Source of the DNA: Actinomycetota bacterium
GTDB lineage: Bacteria > Actinomycetota > Acidimicrobiia > IMCC26256
Assembly (NCBI GenBank): GCA_009702955.1
Contig: WLHA01000001.1
Coordinates: 1-40,179, forward strand
Direction of reading: 5' to 3'
Length of the DNA: 40,179 nt
The notes under the pieces are model-generated. The model saw only the letters and a program-made list of their open reading frames with translations. It did not search any database and was not told the DNA's origin. Both the position numbers and the translations under genes were made by a program. Of this stretch, positions 39,846 through 40,179 are shown one piece after another (position 1 is the first letter of the stretch; each line of letters opens with the position of its first letter).

Positions 39846-40179
39846 TCATGGATTCCCGGGCAACGGGAGCCCATCGAGTGAAATTGGGGCGTCTGGGAAG
39901 CGTGAAATAATTTTCGCTATCGCCTCACGCTTCGCATATGCCTGCTGCTCGGAGAACGAACCGTTAAGGATCAGTGCGAAGAGAAGAGGCCTTCGTACAT
40001 CGAGATGGCCAGCGAGAGCTGACACTCCATTAAGTGTCCCTGTCTTGGCGACCAAGTGCCCTACAAGTTCTGTACCGGCGAGGCGTGGAGCAAGGGTGCC
40101 CCTCACGCCAGCAATCGCAAGGCCGCTCTTGATTACCTGAGTCTTACGCCTCTCCCCTAGATGAAGGACTTCCGTGAGT
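39846..40179 (-). CDS. dacB: D-alanyl-D-alanine carboxypeptidase, PBP4/DacB type (3' part only)
   Basis: Only the last ~111 codons are in the window; the gene runs off the right edge. The visible part reads IKSGLAIAGVRGTLAPRLAG, then the penicillin-binding KTG motif in HLVAKTGTLNGVSALAG, then LLFALILNGSFSEQQAYAKR, which is the C-terminal end of class C low-molecular-weight PBPs (S13 peptidases). These remove terminal D-Ala or cut cross-links in peptidoglycan. The frame is open through 40179 with no start in the final stretch, so the full length is unknown. A GTG at 40106 is internal and should not be taken as the start. Confidence 0.85.
   Translation of the reverse strand, partial: LTEVLHLGERRKTQVIKSGLAIAGVRGTLAPRLAGTELVGHLVAKTGTLNGVSALAGHLDVRRPLLFALILNGSFSEQQAYAKREAIAKIISRFPDAPISLDGLPLPGNP

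Noticed and set aside
40104..40106. GTG at 40106 as a start of a short carboxypeptidase-like gene
   Set aside because: The reading frame and PBP4 homology continue upstream to the window edge, so this codon is an internal valine.

Overview
The window reads as a chromosomal core region of an actinomycete (Actinomycetota), probably an uncultured, fairly low-GC lineage such as an Acidimicrobiia-type aquatic bacterium; the phylum is well supported and the class is a guess. Support for the phylum: a complete Pup-proteasome locus (mpa/ARC, dop, pup, prcB, prcA, pafA, pafB, pafC), a GarA-like FHA gene next to an FtsR-like MerR gene, MarP-like CvpA-protease, DUF4193, HelY, and GTG/TTG starts. Genes are tightly packed, with many ATGA/GTGA/TGATG overlaps. 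No tRNA, rRNA, insertion sequence, prophage or CRISPR array was seen.

Layout. (1) 1-10.2 kb, plus strand: a lipoprotein, a Dabb-domain protein behind a structured leader, a CDP-alcohol phosphatidyltransferase, then gcvH - FHA - MerR - bifunctional nuclease - MerR - gcvT - gcvP, the order of the mycobacterial Rv1822-Rv1832 region, and an FKBP prolyl isomerase. This block supplies the H, T and P proteins of glycine cleavage plus regulators. (2) 10.3-16.5 kb, minus strand: GNAT, a lipid-droplet-type hypothetical, lnt, DUF4193, an unusual two-domain ThyX and a degenerate diacylglycerol-kinase-like protein. (3) 16.4-21.3 kb, minus: helY, a small membrane protein, tatC, tatA, a small membrane protein and a zinc-ribbon protein. 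(4) 21.5-22.2 kb, plus: a glycerophosphodiester phosphodiesterase. (5) 22.2-32.35 kb, minus: lepB, pafC, pafB, DUF3866, pafA, prcA, prcB, pup, dop and mpa, i.e. Pup activation and ligation, unfolding, degradation, removal of Pup and the PafBC regulator in one array. (6) 32.5-35.9 kb, plus: a ferredoxin, then a soluble PRC/MgtE-N/CBS sensor translationally coupled to a divergent NRAMP transporter behind a ~400-base leader. (7) 35.9-40.2 kb, minus: a MarP-like protease, TrmI, a TtuA-type tRNA 2-thiolase, its ubiquitin-like sulfur carrier, three small envelope-type proteins, and the 3' part of a PBP4/DacB carboxypeptidase running off the right edge.

Most interesting points: a double ThyX whose catalytic motif seems split between its halves; a TtuB-like sulfur carrier ending GG-Ala-Leu beside TtuA and TrmI (a tRNA T-loop modification cluster); an NRAMP protein lacking the usual metal-binding motifs and coupled to a Mg2+-sensor-type protein; two structured leaders with competing hairpins; and a repeated TANNNT-N6/7-start arrangement pointing to leaderless transcription.
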